DNA from: Polyangia bacterium
Lineage (GTDB): Bacteria; Myxococcota_A; Polyangia; Polyangiales; Polyangiaceae
Assembly (NCBI GenBank): GCA_030426145.1
Contig: JAUHZF010000018.1
Location: 1 to 50,694 of the forward strand
Length of the DNA stretch: 50,694 nucleotides
Direction: 5' to 3'
Made by a program: the position numbers and the translations under genes. Of this stretch, positions 7,004 to 16,735 are shown in pieces (within the stretch, counting starts at the first letter, position 1; each line of letters opens with the position of its first letter). Under the pieces are notes generated by a model. The model worked only from the letters and a program-made list of their open reading frames with translations. It did no database searches and was not told where the DNA came from.

Positions 7004-7594
7004 GTGAAGAGTCCGCGGCCTCAGAGCACCATGACCTACGCAGAAAACGCTCTCGACGCGCTCGGCAACCCGACCCGCCGACAAATTCTTCAGATCCTCG
7101 CCCGCGGGCCGAGGCCGGTCGGCGCCATCGCCGCCGAGCTTCCCGTCAGTCGTCCCGCGGTGAGCAAGCACTTGCGCATTCTTCGGGCCGCGGCCTTGGT
7201 CGTGCACGAGTCGCAGGGCACCCAAAACGTCTTCCGCCTCCGCAAGGACGGCTTCGACGACACGGCTGCGTGGCTGGGGGACTTCGAAGCGCCCGCGCGT
7301 GCCGCTCAGTCGACGACCCCGGGCCCCATGCTCAGTGGAGCCCAGCCCAACGGATCCCAACCCAGCTCAGCCCCGCACAGCCCAGCCCCACACGATGCCG
7401 CCCGCCCCAACGGAGCCCCTCCCAACGGAGATGGCAAGAGCCGGCCCACCGCGGCCAACGGCTCGCCTGGCGGCACCTCCAGCGCCCCGTCGAACGGCGC
7501 CTCCTTCGGTTCGTCCTTCGGTGCGAGCGCAGGCAGTGAGGCTCAGCGTTCGACATCCGCTCCCCTCCATGGGATCGACCGCCACGAAGGCTGA
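7004..7594 (+). CDS. ArsR-family regulator with low-complexity tail
   Basis: A 196-residue protein. Residues 10-85 form an ArsR-type winged helix: ALDALGNPTRRQILQILARG, then the recognition helix in VSRPAVSKHLRILR and a short wing. No metal-binding Cys motif is visible, so it is probably a non-metal regulator of the repressor type that often precedes stress or SRPBCC-type genes. From about residue 100 the chain is low complexity, rich in Pro, Ser, Asn, Gly and Ala (PNGSQPSSAPHSPAPH), which is unusual for the family. The GTG start was chosen from its AGGGAGG site; ATG 7031 is an alternative. Confidence 0.8.
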   Translation: MKSPRPQSTMTYAENALDALGNPTRRQILQILARGPRPVGAIAAELPVSRPAVSKHLRILRAAALVVHESQGTQNVFRLRKDGFDDTAAWLGDFEAPARAAQSTTPGPMLSGAQPNGSQPSSAPHSPAPHDAARPNGAPPNGDGKSRPTAANGSPGGTSSAPSNGASFGSSFGASAGSEAQRSTSAPLHGIDRHEG

Positions 7595-7651
7595 CGCTTT
7601 GGGTTGCCGCCACGTGCCGTGCGGCTAACGCTGCGCGTCTGAGAATTCGCC

Positions 7652-8104
7652 ATGCAGACGAGCGACGTGGAGAGGAAGTTTCGACAGCGCACCAGCGAGC
7701 TGGGATTGGACCTCAGTGAGCATCATCCCCGCGAGGGGCTGAACGCGCTCTTGGGCTTCTACCGGGATGTTCGCGCGTCCGACGTCTCCATCGACGACGA
7801 CGGCGACATGCTCCTCTTCCAGTGGGGCACCTACGACCGCGGCGACGGCGACTACTTCGAGCTCAACCTCACGCGGCAGCTCACGACCGAAGAAGGCGGC
7901 GACGAGAACACCTGGCAGCTCTCGTTGACCTACCGCTTCGAGCCGACCGACGACATGGACGACATCGACGTCGGCCACCAATGGTGTCAGCACCCCGAAG
8001 AGCTCGACGACTTCGTCGAGGACATCTTCTCGTCCGAGCCCTTCGGCGCCATCGAAGAGCTCGAGGCCGACGACATCGAGCTCTCGCTCGAGACGATGGC
8101 CTGA
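7652..8104 (+). CDS. Acidic protein of unknown function
   Basis: A 150-residue, very acidic, soluble protein without signal peptide or membrane span. It starts with VERKFRQRTSELGLDLSEHH and has a core of short beta segments (MLLFQWGTYDRGDGDYFELN, WQLSLTYRFEP). No family is recognised. It stands alone, 57 nt after the ArsR-type gene, and ends one base before the end of convergent accA. Codon use matches its neighbours and the frame is well supported, so it is probably real. Confidence 0.65.
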   Translation: MQTSDVERKFRQRTSELGLDLSEHHPREGLNALLGFYRDVRASDVSIDDDGDMLLFQWGTYDRGDGDYFELNLTRQLTTEEGGDENTWQLSLTYRFEPTDDMDDIDVGHQWCQHPEELDDFVEDIFSSEPFGAIEELEADDIELSLETMA

Positions 8105-8105
8105 T

Positions 8106-9032
8106 TCAGGCGAACGCGCCGAGCTTGCGGAAGCGGTCGTAGCGATGCTGCGCGATCGCGTCGCCGTCCATACCTTCGAAGGAAGCGAGCGCATCGCCGA
8201 GCGCCTTGCCTACGAGCGCGGCCGCGGCGGCGTGATCTTGGTGGGCGCCGCCGGGAGGCTCGGGAACGACTTCATCGACGACCTCGAGCCGCAAGAGGTC
8301 CTGCGCCGTGATCTTCAGCTGGCGTGCGGCTTCGGGAGCGCGCGCGCCGTCCTTCCAGAGGATGGCCGCGCAGCCTTCGGGACTGATGACGCTGTAGCAG
8401 CCGAACTCGAGCACCATCACGCGGTTGGCCACGCCGAGCGCGAGCGCGCCGCCGCTACCGCCTTCGCCGATGATGCAGGCCACGATGGGCACACGGGCGC
8501 GCGCCATGGCCGCGATGGCGGCGCCGATGGCTTCGGACTGGCCGCGCTCTTCGGCACCGATGCCAGGGTAGGCACCGGGGGTGTCGATGAAGGTGATGAC
8601 GGGGAGGCCGAACTTGTCGGCGAGCTCGAAGAGCCGGATCGCCTTCCGGTAGCCTTCGGGCTGCGGCATCCCGAAGTTACGCACCATGTTCTCCTTGGTG
8701 CCGCGCCCCTTCTGGTGGCCGACCACGACCACGCTTTGGCCGTTGAAGCGAGCGAGCCCGCCCACGATGGCCGCGTCGTTGGAGAAACGCCGGTCACCCT
8801 TGAGCTCGACGAAGTCTTCGAAGAGGCGGTCGACGTAGTCGAGGGTGTAGGGCCGGTTGGCGTGGCGCGAGAGCTGGACCTTCTGGATCGGCTCGAGCGT
8901 CTGCGCCTGCTTCTCGAGGCGGGTCAGCTCTGCGGTGTAGCTGTCGTCCTTCTCGGCGAGCTCACGGACTTCGCGTACGCGGGCGAGCAGCTCGACGATC
9001 GGCTTCTCGAAAGACAGGACGATGGAGGCCAC
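8106..9032 (-). CDS. accA: Acetyl-CoA carboxylase carboxyltransferase alpha
   Basis: A 308-residue, full-length AccA. With AccD it transfers the carboxyl group from biotin-BCCP to acetyl-CoA, making malonyl-CoA for fatty acid synthesis in the cytosol. Recognisable segments are YVDRLFEDFVELKGDR, GHQKGRGTKENMVRNFGMP, TFIDTPGAYPGIGAEERGQ and IIGEGGSGGALALGVANRV. The GTG start is preceded by TAGAAG six bases upstream, which could be a leaderless -10 or a weak Shine-Dalgarno site. It follows the cyclase gene in the same direction with a 43-bp gap. Confidence 0.97.
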   Translation of the reverse strand: MASIVLSFEKPIVELLARVREVRELAEKDDSYTAELTRLEKQAQTLEPIQKVQLSRHANRPYTLDYVDRLFEDFVELKGDRRFSNDAAIVGGLARFNGQSVVVVGHQKGRGTKENMVRNFGMPQPEGYRKAIRLFELADKFGLPVITFIDTPGAYPGIGAEERGQSEAIGAAIAAMARARVPIVACIIGEGGSGGALALGVANRVMVLEFGCYSVISPEGCAAILWKDGARAPEAARQLKITAQDLLRLEVVDEVVPEPPGGAHQDHAAAAALVGKALGDALASFEGMDGDAIAQHRYDRFRKLGAFA

Positions 9033-9075
9033 GGGATTCTTCTACGGACTCCCGCCGCGAAACTCAATCGTCGGC

Positions 9076-11037
9076 TCAGCTGCTCTTGGAAGACGCGGGG
9101 CTGGTGAGCGGATCCTGGATGGATGCGGCCTTGGTCACGCTCACCGGCACCTGAGAGATGCGGCGTGCACGAACCACGTTGAACAAGCGCATCGGCTTGT
9201 TCTTTCCGCGGATGCGCGCCGCGGCCAGCTCCTCACATTCGTAGCGGTTGCCGAGCTTGTCTCGCGTGGCCTCGCTCACGATGATCTGACCCGCGAGGGC
9301 GCGTGAGCAGAGCCGCGCGGACGTGTTCGCCACGTCGCCGATGACGGTGTAGCTGAGGGCTTTGCTGCTGCCGATGTAGCCCGCGACCAGGGGGCCGCTG
9401 TGGATGCCGACGCCCACGCCCAGGGGCAACCGGTCCTGCGACATGCGCTCGCGGTTGAAGCGTCCGAGCACCTCGGTCTGCTCGAGGGCGCACTCGACGG
9501 CGCGCTCGGGATCGTCGGGGTGGCTCACGGGAGCACCCCACAGGGCCATGATCCCGTCACCCATGAACTTGTCGAGCGTGCCCTCGTACTTGAAGATCGT
9601 GTCGACCATCAGCTCGAAGTAGCTGTTGAGCATCTCGACGATCTCTTCCGGCGGCACGTGCTCGCTCATCCGGGTGAATCCGCGAATGTCGCTGTTGAAC
9701 ACGGTGCAGTCGGTACGCGTGCCGCCAGGCATGACGTCGACCTGGCCCTTGATGACCCGCTCGGCGACGTTGGGCGAGAGCAGGCGGCTGAGGCGTTCGC
9801 GGTTGAGCTGCTCGGCCTGGATCTGCTGACCCAGCACGTTGATCTCGATGAACATGGCGGCCTGGTTGGCCACCGAGCTGACGAGCTCGAGGTCTTTCGG
9901 CTGGAACTGCGCGAGCGACTTGCTGTCGAGCCACAAGACGCCGAAGAGCTCGTCCTTGTGCAGCATGGGCGCCACGATCGCCGACTGGATCTGGTTGAGG
10001 ATCATGCTCTTGCCCTTGGACGCAGCGAAGTCCATCGCGGCGTCGTGGGTGAGCACGGCTTTGCGGTCCTCGACGACCTTGCTCAGGATCGTGGTGGAGA
10101 CGCTGATGGATCCCTTGCCACCGTCGGTGCGGTGCTGGGCCGCGGGCTGCATCTCGCCATCGACGTTGAGGAAGATGACGCCACGCTGGGCGGGGATGAA
10201 GCGGAAGATGCTCTTGAGGATCTTCTCGAGGAGGGCGGTGGTGTCCTTCTCGTCGGCGATGTCGCGCGTGAGCTCGTAGGAGAGCCGGAGCCGTTCGTAG
10301 TCGGCGCGGAGCTGGTTGTGGTTCTGACCGATCTCGTCGAAGGGCCGGAACTCGCGCTCGGTGGCGACGATCTCCGCGCCGATCTGGCGGGCCTCGTCGT
10401 CGGTGTCGACCTGCGTGCTCTGGGTGATGGCGGGCAGGTAAGCGGTGGAGAAGCCACGTGACGGCGTGCGGGGCGGCGGTGGCCGTCGCCCGCCCGAGGC
10501 AGGACCGCGCGCGGGCGGTGGGGGCCGGTTGTATCCCTGCTGCTGCGGTGGCTGCGGTTGCTGTGCCTGCTGCTGCTGGAGGTGCTGCGGGTACGCCGTG
10601 CTCGGCACGTGCGACATCGGCGGCTGCTGGCGGTTGTATCCGCCTTGCTGCGACTGCTGAGGCATCGCGCTCGTGCCCCAGTTCTGCTGCCCTTGTTGGG
10701 GCTGCTGCTGCCAGTTGCTGGGAGGCGGCGGGTAGTTGCTCGGGCTCGCGCCCTCTTCGAAGCGCGCCTTGGTTTGGCCGAGGGCGATCTCATCGCCGTC
10801 GGCCAGCTCGCGAATGCCCTCGGCCGGGACGCGCTCGCGGTTGACGAAGGTGCCGTTGAGGCTGCCCAGATCGCGGAGGAAGAACGTGCTCCCGCGGAGC
10901 TCGATGACGCAGTGCTCCTTCGACACGATCTTGTCGAGCAACTGAATCGTGTTGCTCGGGTGGCGGCCCAGCGTGTTCGTCTGGCGAAGCTCGACGACCT
11001 GCTGCCCCTCTGCCGTTTGAAGCACCAAACGCGCCAT
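9076..11037 (-). CDS. FHA-GAF class III adenylate/guanylate cyclase
   Basis: A 653-residue soluble signalling protein. Residues 1-95 are an FHA phosphothreonine-binding domain (GRHPSN at 24-29, SLNGTF at 59-64). About 97-205 is a Gln/Pro-rich linker, about 262-405 a GAF domain, and 415-620 a class III nucleotide cyclase domain. The two metal-binding Asp (Asp450 in SDIRGFT and Asp494 in KFMGDG), Lys490 and Asp568 for base selection, and Asn571/Arg575 for catalysis are present, so it should be active; the Lys/Asp pair favours ATP. It is divergent from glpK across 137 bp and upstream of accA. Confidence 0.93.
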   Translation of the reverse strand: MARLVLQTAEGQQVVELRQTNTLGRHPSNTIQLLDKIVSKEHCVIELRGSTFFLRDLGSLNGTFVNRERVPAEGIRELADGDEIALGQTKARFEEGASPSNYPPPPSNWQQQPQQGQQNWGTSAMPQQSQQGGYNRQQPPMSHVPSTAYPQHLQQQQAQQPQPPQQQGYNRPPPPARGPASGGRRPPPPRTPSRGFSTAYLPAITQSTQVDTDDEARQIGAEIVATEREFRPFDEIGQNHNQLRADYERLRLSYELTRDIADEKDTTALLEKILKSIFRFIPAQRGVIFLNVDGEMQPAAQHRTDGGKGSISVSTTILSKVVEDRKAVLTHDAAMDFAASKGKSMILNQIQSAIVAPMLHKDELFGVLWLDSKSLAQFQPKDLELVSSVANQAAMFIEINVLGQQIQAEQLNRERLSRLLSPNVAERVIKGQVDVMPGGTRTDCTVFNSDIRGFTRMSEHVPPEEIVEMLNSYFELMVDTIFKYEGTLDKFMGDGIMALWGAPVSHPDDPERAVECALEQTEVLGRFNRERMSQDRLPLGVGVGIHSGPLVAGYIGSSKALSYTVIGDVANTSARLCSRALAGQIIVSEATRDKLGNRYECEELAAARIRGKNKPMRLFNVVRARRISQVPVSVTKAASIQDPLTSPASSKSS

Positions 11038-11162
11038 GGCGTGAGCGAAAGCTTAGCCGGGCCACCCGCGGGTAACAATCGCCCAAATCGAGATCGCACG
11101 ACTTCTCCGCCTTCGCTGGCGAGGGAGACCGGCCGATGCTTCCGGTCCTGCGCCGACCGCGG

Positions 11163-11174
11163 TATTTCCTTCGG
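11163..11174 (+). promoter_or_regulatory. -10-like TATTTC, 6 nt before glpK ATG
   Basis: TATTTC (11163-11168) and CTTCGG precede ATG 11175 without a Shine-Dalgarno site, as expected for a leaderless start. This fixes the glpK start in preference to an in-frame ATG at 11136. Confidence 0.35.
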
Positions 11175-12659
11175 ATGTCGAACGCCGATCTGCTGCTCGC
11201 CATCGACCAAGGGACGACCGGAACCACCTGTCTGGTGATGGACCTACAGGGGACCACACTGGGTCGTAAGACGGTGGAATTCAAGCAGCACTTCCCCAAG
11301 CCGGGCTGGGTCGAACACGACCCCGAGGACATCTGGGCCACCGTGGAGACCACCACCGCGGGCGCGCTCGAGGCGGCGGGCGTGACCGGCGAGCGCATCG
11401 CCGCGGTCGGGATCACCAACCAGCGCGAGACGACCCTCATGTGGGAGCGCAGCTCCGGGCGGCCCATCGCGCGGGCCATCGTGTGGCAGGACCGTCGCAC
11501 GGGGGCGCTCTGCGCGACCCTCAAGGACCGAGAAGACATGGCGCGTGAGCGCACCGGTCTCGTGTTCGACCCCTACTTCAGCGGCACCAAGGTGCGCTGG
11601 CTCCTCGACGAGGTCGACGGCGCACGCCAGAAGGCCGAGGCGGGAGAGCTCGCGTTCGGCACCATCGACAGCTTCCTCGTGCACCGGCTGAGCGGAGGCG
11701 CGGTACACGCCATCGACGCCACCAACGCATCGCGCACCCTGCTCATGAACCTGAAGGGCGGCTGGGACGAGACGATGTGCGAGCTGCTCAAGGTGCCGAT
11801 GGGGGTGCTGCCCACCATCGTGCCCTCGGCGGGTCGGGTGGCCGAGACCAAGGGGTTCGGTCCCCTTCCGGACGGGGTGCCCATCGCGGGGATCGCGGGT
11901 GACCAGCAGGCGGCGCTCTTCGGTCAGGCCTGCTTCGCCGTGGGCGACGCCAAGTGCACCTACGGGACCGGGGCCTTCGTGCTCGCCAACATCGGCGCTG
12001 CACCGGTGGTGAGCCGGTTCGGTCTTCTCACCACCGTGGCGTGGCAGATCGGCGATGAGGTGACCTACGCCCTCGAGGGCAGTGCCTTCATCGCGGGGGC
12101 GGCGGTGCAGTGGCTTCGTGACGGTCTCGGGTTCATCGAGAAGGCGAGCGACGTGCTGGCGCTCGCCGAAGAGGTCGACAGCAGCGATGGGGTCTACTTC
12201 GTGCCGGCCCTCGCGGGACTCGGCGCTCCGTACTGGGACCCCGAAGCACGCGGGATCATCTGTGGTCTCACCCGGGGGACCACCCGCGCCCACCTCGCGC
12301 GCGCCACCCTCGAGGGCATCGCCCATCAGGTGACCGACCTGCTCGACGCCATGGCCGAGGATCTCGGCAAGCCGCTCGCCAAGATGCGCGTCGACGGGGG
12401 CGCGGCGGCCAACGACCTCCTCATGCGGGAGCAGGCGCGCTTTGCCGGTCTCCGCATCGAGCGACCCCACGAGCTCGAGACGACGGCGCGGGGCGCTGCG
12501 ATGCTCGCCGCCCTCGGCGCCGGGCTCTTCGCCGACAAGGCGGCGGTGGCGAACATGGCCCCCATCGAGCGAACCTTCGAGCCTGTCGGGGATGCGGCCG
12601 ACCGCAAGGCGGAGCGCGATGGGTGGCACTCCGCCGTCGCCCGAGCCCGCACGCCGTGA
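11175..12659 (+). CDS. glpK: Glycerol kinase
   Basis: A 494-residue FGGY-family kinase that phosphorylates glycerol to sn-glycerol-3-phosphate with ATP in the cytosol. Motifs in order: phosphate loop AIDQGTTGTTCLVMD, glycerol-contact region ITNQRETTLMW, AIVWQDRRT, GTIDSFLVHRLSG, ATP-site GIAGDQQAALFGQ and YGTGAF, GLGAPYWDPEARG, and MRVDGGAAANDLLM. Length is normal for GlpK. No glpF or glpD is adjacent, so it stands as a single gene divergent from the FHA cyclase. Confidence 0.97.
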   Translation: MSNADLLLAIDQGTTGTTCLVMDLQGTTLGRKTVEFKQHFPKPGWVEHDPEDIWATVETTTAGALEAAGVTGERIAAVGITNQRETTLMWERSSGRPIARAIVWQDRRTGALCATLKDREDMARERTGLVFDPYFSGTKVRWLLDEVDGARQKAEAGELAFGTIDSFLVHRLSGGAVHAIDATNASRTLLMNLKGGWDETMCELLKVPMGVLPTIVPSAGRVAETKGFGPLPDGVPIAGIAGDQQAALFGQACFAVGDAKCTYGTGAFVLANIGAAPVVSRFGLLTTVAWQIGDEVTYALEGSAFIAGAAVQWLRDGLGFIEKASDVLALAEEVDSSDGVYFVPALAGLGAPYWDPEARGIICGLTRGTTRAHLARATLEGIAHQVTDLLDAMAEDLGKPLAKMRVDGGAAANDLLMREQARFAGLRIERPHELETTARGAAMLAALGAGLFADKAAVANMAPIERTFEPVGDAADRKAERDGWHSAVARARTP

Positions 12660-12849
12660 TTTGTCGGACCTTTGTGGAACGAAGTCCGTCTCTCCTCTGT
12701 TAACCTCGTGGATCCGCCCATCTTCATGGGAGGAGGTCCGCCTCGCTCTGGCGACGGCCCTCCAACGGACCCACGCTTATCGGTCCCCACCGCCCACCGA
12801 CCTGACGCCCACACAGGTTGCGGGGACCACGAAATGGAGGAGAGGAGTC

Positions 12850-13656
<807 letters not shown>

Positions 13657-13663
13657 GGGAGGC

Positions 13664-14569
13664 GTGAGACGGCGCCTCACCATCGGCTTGGGTCTCCTCG
13701 TGGCGCTGACGACAGCGTCCACCGCCGAGGCCCAGGCCCGTCGCGAACGACGGGCACCGGTCGACCCCGACGCCTCGGAGGTGGAGGAGGTGGACCGCGT
13801 GGTCGTGCGTTGGGTCTCGCGCGCGACGGGCGGGGTGCAACGGCCTCAGTTCGTCACCGCGCGTGAGCTCGCCTTCGAGGCGCGCATCGAGGCCATCGTC
13901 GAGAACCGCGGTCGTCAGGGCCCGCCCTATCTCGACAAGCACGTGCGTTCCGCGCTCGAGCGTCGCATCGCCGAGTCGATGCTCGCCCAGCTTCCGGTCG
14001 ACCCCAAGCCGAGCCCGCGGCAGGTCGCCATCTATGCCGAGTCGGCGCGTCGGCTCCTCGAGAAGCGCATCTCGGAGCCGATCCTGAACGAGAAGCTCGA
14101 CGCCCTGCGCGAGGCGGGCAAGCTCAACGCAGAGACGGCGGCCGAGGCACGGAACGAGGCAGAAGCCCAGGCGGCGGACGTCCTACGTCGTGCTCGTTCG
14201 GCCGAGGGCATCGCCCCCGGCGAGCTCGACACCATCATGCGGCGGCGGGCTCGCGCGAGCTGGTACCTCGACAAGACGGTGGCCCCGATGCTGCGCCCGA
14301 GTGAACTCGACCTGCGTGAGGTCCACCAGCGCGGCGAGACGCCCTTCACGGAGCGGACCTTCGAGGACGCGGCCGACGACTTGCGCCAGTGGTACATCGC
14401 GTCCCGTCTCGCAACGGCCCTCGACCGCTACTTTCGCAGCGTGCGCTCGAAGGTGACCATCACCATGATCGAGCGGCCCGAAGCGTCGGTCGTGCGGCGA
14501 CCGAGGCGTCGTCGCACCGTGCGGCTGCCACGCCCCACGCCGCGCCGATTCGCACGCCGCGGGCGATAG
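13664..14569 (+). CDS. Secreted SurA-N-like chaperone-type protein
   Basis: A 301-residue precursor with signal peptide RRRLTIGLGLLVALTTASTAEAQA. The mature part is almost all helical and charged (ARELAFEARIEAIVENRG, YLDKHVRSALERRIAESMLAQ), like the N-terminal domain of periplasmic SurA/PrsA-type chaperones, but no parvulin PPIase domain is seen. The C-terminus is very Arg-rich (RRPRRRRTVRLPRP), an odd end for an exported protein. The GTG start has GAGGGAGGC immediately upstream and lies 7 bp after the UPF0158 stop. The family call is an inference. Confidence 0.62.
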   Translation: MRRRLTIGLGLLVALTTASTAEAQARRERRAPVDPDASEVEEVDRVVVRWVSRATGGVQRPQFVTARELAFEARIEAIVENRGRQGPPYLDKHVRSALERRIAESMLAQLPVDPKPSPRQVAIYAESARRLLEKRISEPILNEKLDALREAGKLNAETAAEARNEAEAQAADVLRRARSAEGIAPGELDTIMRRRARASWYLDKTVAPMLRPSELDLREVHQRGETPFTERTFEDAADDLRQWYIASRLATALDRYFRSVRSKVTITMIERPEASVVRRPRRRRTVRLPRPTPRRFARRGR

Positions 14570-14587
14570 GCGCTTCGAAGAGGCAGG

Positions 14588-14632
14588 CTAGAAGACAGGC
14601 GGTTCTAGAAGACAGGCGGTTCTAGAAGACAG
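14588..14632. repeat. 17-bp tandem triplication across a gene 3' end
   Basis: On the minus strand CTGTCTTCTAG occurs three times, separated by AACCGC, giving a 17-bp period (14632-14622, 14615-14605, 14598-14588). The first copy contains the last codons and stop of the outer-membrane gene. Because 17 is not a multiple of three, the three copies put GTC-TTC-TAG (Val-Phe-stop) in all three frames. Confidence 0.9.
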
Positions 14633-16724
14633 AGACGAGCTCGACGCGAGCGCCCTCGAAGGCGGGATAGAGCCGGCACACGCCACCGATGCACCGCAGC
14701 GCCGAGCGCCGTTGTCCGACGTAGGCGGTGACGGTGTTGAAGACCCAGTCGTACCAGTGCTCGTCGGCCTTCGCTCGGTATTGCACGGCCCCGTTGAAGT
14801 AGGTGTCGGGGAAGCCGGGGCGCAGCAGGTACTCCACCCCGAAGATGAAGGACCAGTGCGGGTTGTAGTTGAGGGAGAGGAGGTTCTCTCCTTCGTGCCA
14901 TGGCCTGTCGACGATGGCCGGCTCGTAGCGGCGCTGGTGGAAACCCAGTGCCGAGAGCGAGAAGTCACCGGCGAGGTGCTGGGTGATGTCGTAGCGGATG
15001 TACGCCTCGCGGTAGAAGACGGTCACCGGGGGAAAGTTCACGTTCGAGGCGACAGGCACCGTGTGCTGCTGATCGCGTGCTCCGACCCACACGATGTAGT
15101 GGCTCTGCCCGTGGTCGAACTTGAAGTCCGTACCTGCGGCGAGGTCGACGGTGTTGGTGATGAGCTCGGGGGCGTCGACCTCGGTCTCGGTGCCGTCCTG
15201 CTCGGTCACGGTGCGGGTGGTCTTGCACTCGTTGTTGATGGGGTTGGCTTCGGTGAGAGACCGGTAGTAGCCGCCCCAGCCATAGAGCTTGAAGTCGTCG
15301 CTGAGGGAGACGTCGGTGCGCACGCGACCACCGGTCATGCAGATGTCGGGCGAGCCGAGGAACTGCGTGTAGATGGGCGCGATGGTCGGCGGCCGGCTGT
15401 AGAAGACGATGCTGTATTCGGGCGCCGAGGTGCCCGGGTTGACCAGGTCGATGTTGGCGCCGAGCGGGAAGAAGCGCTGGTAGTGCTTTCCTTCGATGGT
15501 GAAGGAGGCGGGGCCGGCGTGCAGGTTGATGTTGGCGTAGATGCCGTAGCCGGTGAGTCCCTCGAGGCGCGAGATGTCGCCCGTGTTCTGGTTGAGGCTG
15601 AACTGCCCCTTCTGCTGATGCTGCCCCGCGACCTCGATGTAGGCGTCGAAGACGTTCTCGATGGGCGGGATGCGGACGGCGCCGCTGTAGGTGATGATCC
15701 GATCGTGAGACCGGGTCGACTCCGGATTGCGGAAGACCGGGAACTCGGAGGCACAGAAGGCCGAGTCGTTGCCGTCGCGTAGGCATTCGGCGTTCTCGCG
15801 GCTGTTCGACTTACGAAACAGCGCCGTCGCGTTGGCTTCGAAGGTGGCGAAGGAGGGGGCGACGGTCACGTTGCCGCCGACGACCGTATCCTCGAGGTAG
15901 CTGGGCACGGCGGGGTCGACGCGCTCCTCGAAGGTGTCGTTGCCCGTCGCTTCGAAGTAGGAGAAGTCGCCTGCCTTCGGGAAACCGAAGAACAGCGCCG
16001 AGCCGTCGCCATGGAGGATGCGGCCATTGGGGACGTCGATGCGCAGCGGGTTGAGCTGGCCGGCGAAGGCCATGCCCTGTACGTTGACGCCGCCGGCCTT
16101 GAACCCGCCTTTGACCTTGGCGCCGCGGATGGTGGTGTCGACCCCGAGCTCGTCGATCTTGCGGACGCTGAACACCATGCCGCGTCCGAGGTGCACGTAG
16201 AAGTCGCCGAGGGTGGCCTCGAACCGCTTGTGCTTGAAGCGGAGGTTGAGCTTCGCGGGGTAGATGAGGTCGGTGTAGCGAGAGTGGAGCTCGCGATTGA
16301 GGCGGTTCTCGAGCGACAGGTCGCCGGGTTCACCAATGCGATCCCGCACCAAGTCTTGCACCCCTTGGCGATCGAGCTCGAGGGCGTAGACCGCACTGTC
16401 GAGCCGAACCCCGAGCCGGAACTTCCAGTAGTCGACGCGTGCGTAGAGTCGGTTGTACGACTCGAGGTAGTTGTCGTTGACGACGTTCTGCGGGACGAGG
16501 ACGTTGGTGCCCGCGTTGTTGTCGTCGCGGTTGTCGAACCGATAAGCGAGCTCGCTGGTGTTCGTCAGCAAGACGCGCATCGTCTCGCCCCCGACATTGG
16601 GGATCTCGATCGCCTGCGCCGGCACCGAAAGGGTGCTCAGCGCAGCGACGACGGGGATGGCGGCGGCACCCGCCCTGAGTCCGAAGGGGGCTCTCGAGAA
16701 ACAGCGGCGCAACCGTGGAACCAC
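14622..16724 (-). CDS. DUF6029-type outer-membrane beta-barrel protein
   Basis: A 700-residue precursor with a signal peptide ending near SVPAQA. The mature part is rich in alternating strands (LNLRFKHKRFEATLGDFYVHL) and ends in VELVSVF, the terminal Phe that marks substrates of the BAM complex. The sequence resembles DUF6029-type putative barrels. It is the last gene of a three-gene set after two thioredoxin-fold lipoproteins (gap 11 bp), so it may be the outer-membrane part of the same export or redox system. Six Cys are scattered in predicted loops. The GTG start is not strongly supported. Function unknown. Confidence 0.75.
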   Translation of the reverse strand: MVPRLRRCFSRAPFGLRAGAAAIPVVAALSTLSVPAQAIEIPNVGGETMRVLLTNTSELAYRFDNRDDNNAGTNVLVPQNVVNDNYLESYNRLYARVDYWKFRLGVRLDSAVYALELDRQGVQDLVRDRIGEPGDLSLENRLNRELHSRYTDLIYPAKLNLRFKHKRFEATLGDFYVHLGRGMVFSVRKIDELGVDTTIRGAKVKGGFKAGGVNVQGMAFAGQLNPLRIDVPNGRILHGDGSALFFGFPKAGDFSYFEATGNDTFEERVDPAVPSYLEDTVVGGNVTVAPSFATFEANATALFRKSNSRENAECLRDGNDSAFCASEFPVFRNPESTRSHDRIITYSGAVRIPPIENVFDAYIEVAGQHQQKGQFSLNQNTGDISRLEGLTGYGIYANINLHAGPASFTIEGKHYQRFFPLGANIDLVNPGTSAPEYSIVFYSRPPTIAPIYTQFLGSPDICMTGGRVRTDVSLSDDFKLYGWGGYYRSLTEANPINNECKTTRTVTEQDGTETEVDAPELITNTVDLAAGTDFKFDHGQSHYIVWVGARDQQHTVPVASNVNFPPVTVFYREAYIRYDITQHLAGDFSLSALGFHQRRYEPAIVDRPWHEGENLLSLNYNPHWSFIFGVEYLLRPGFPDTYFNGAVQYRAKADEHWYDWVFNTVTAYVGQRRSALRCIGGVCRLYPAFEGARVELVSVF

Positions 16725-16735
16725 GGCCGAGAGTC

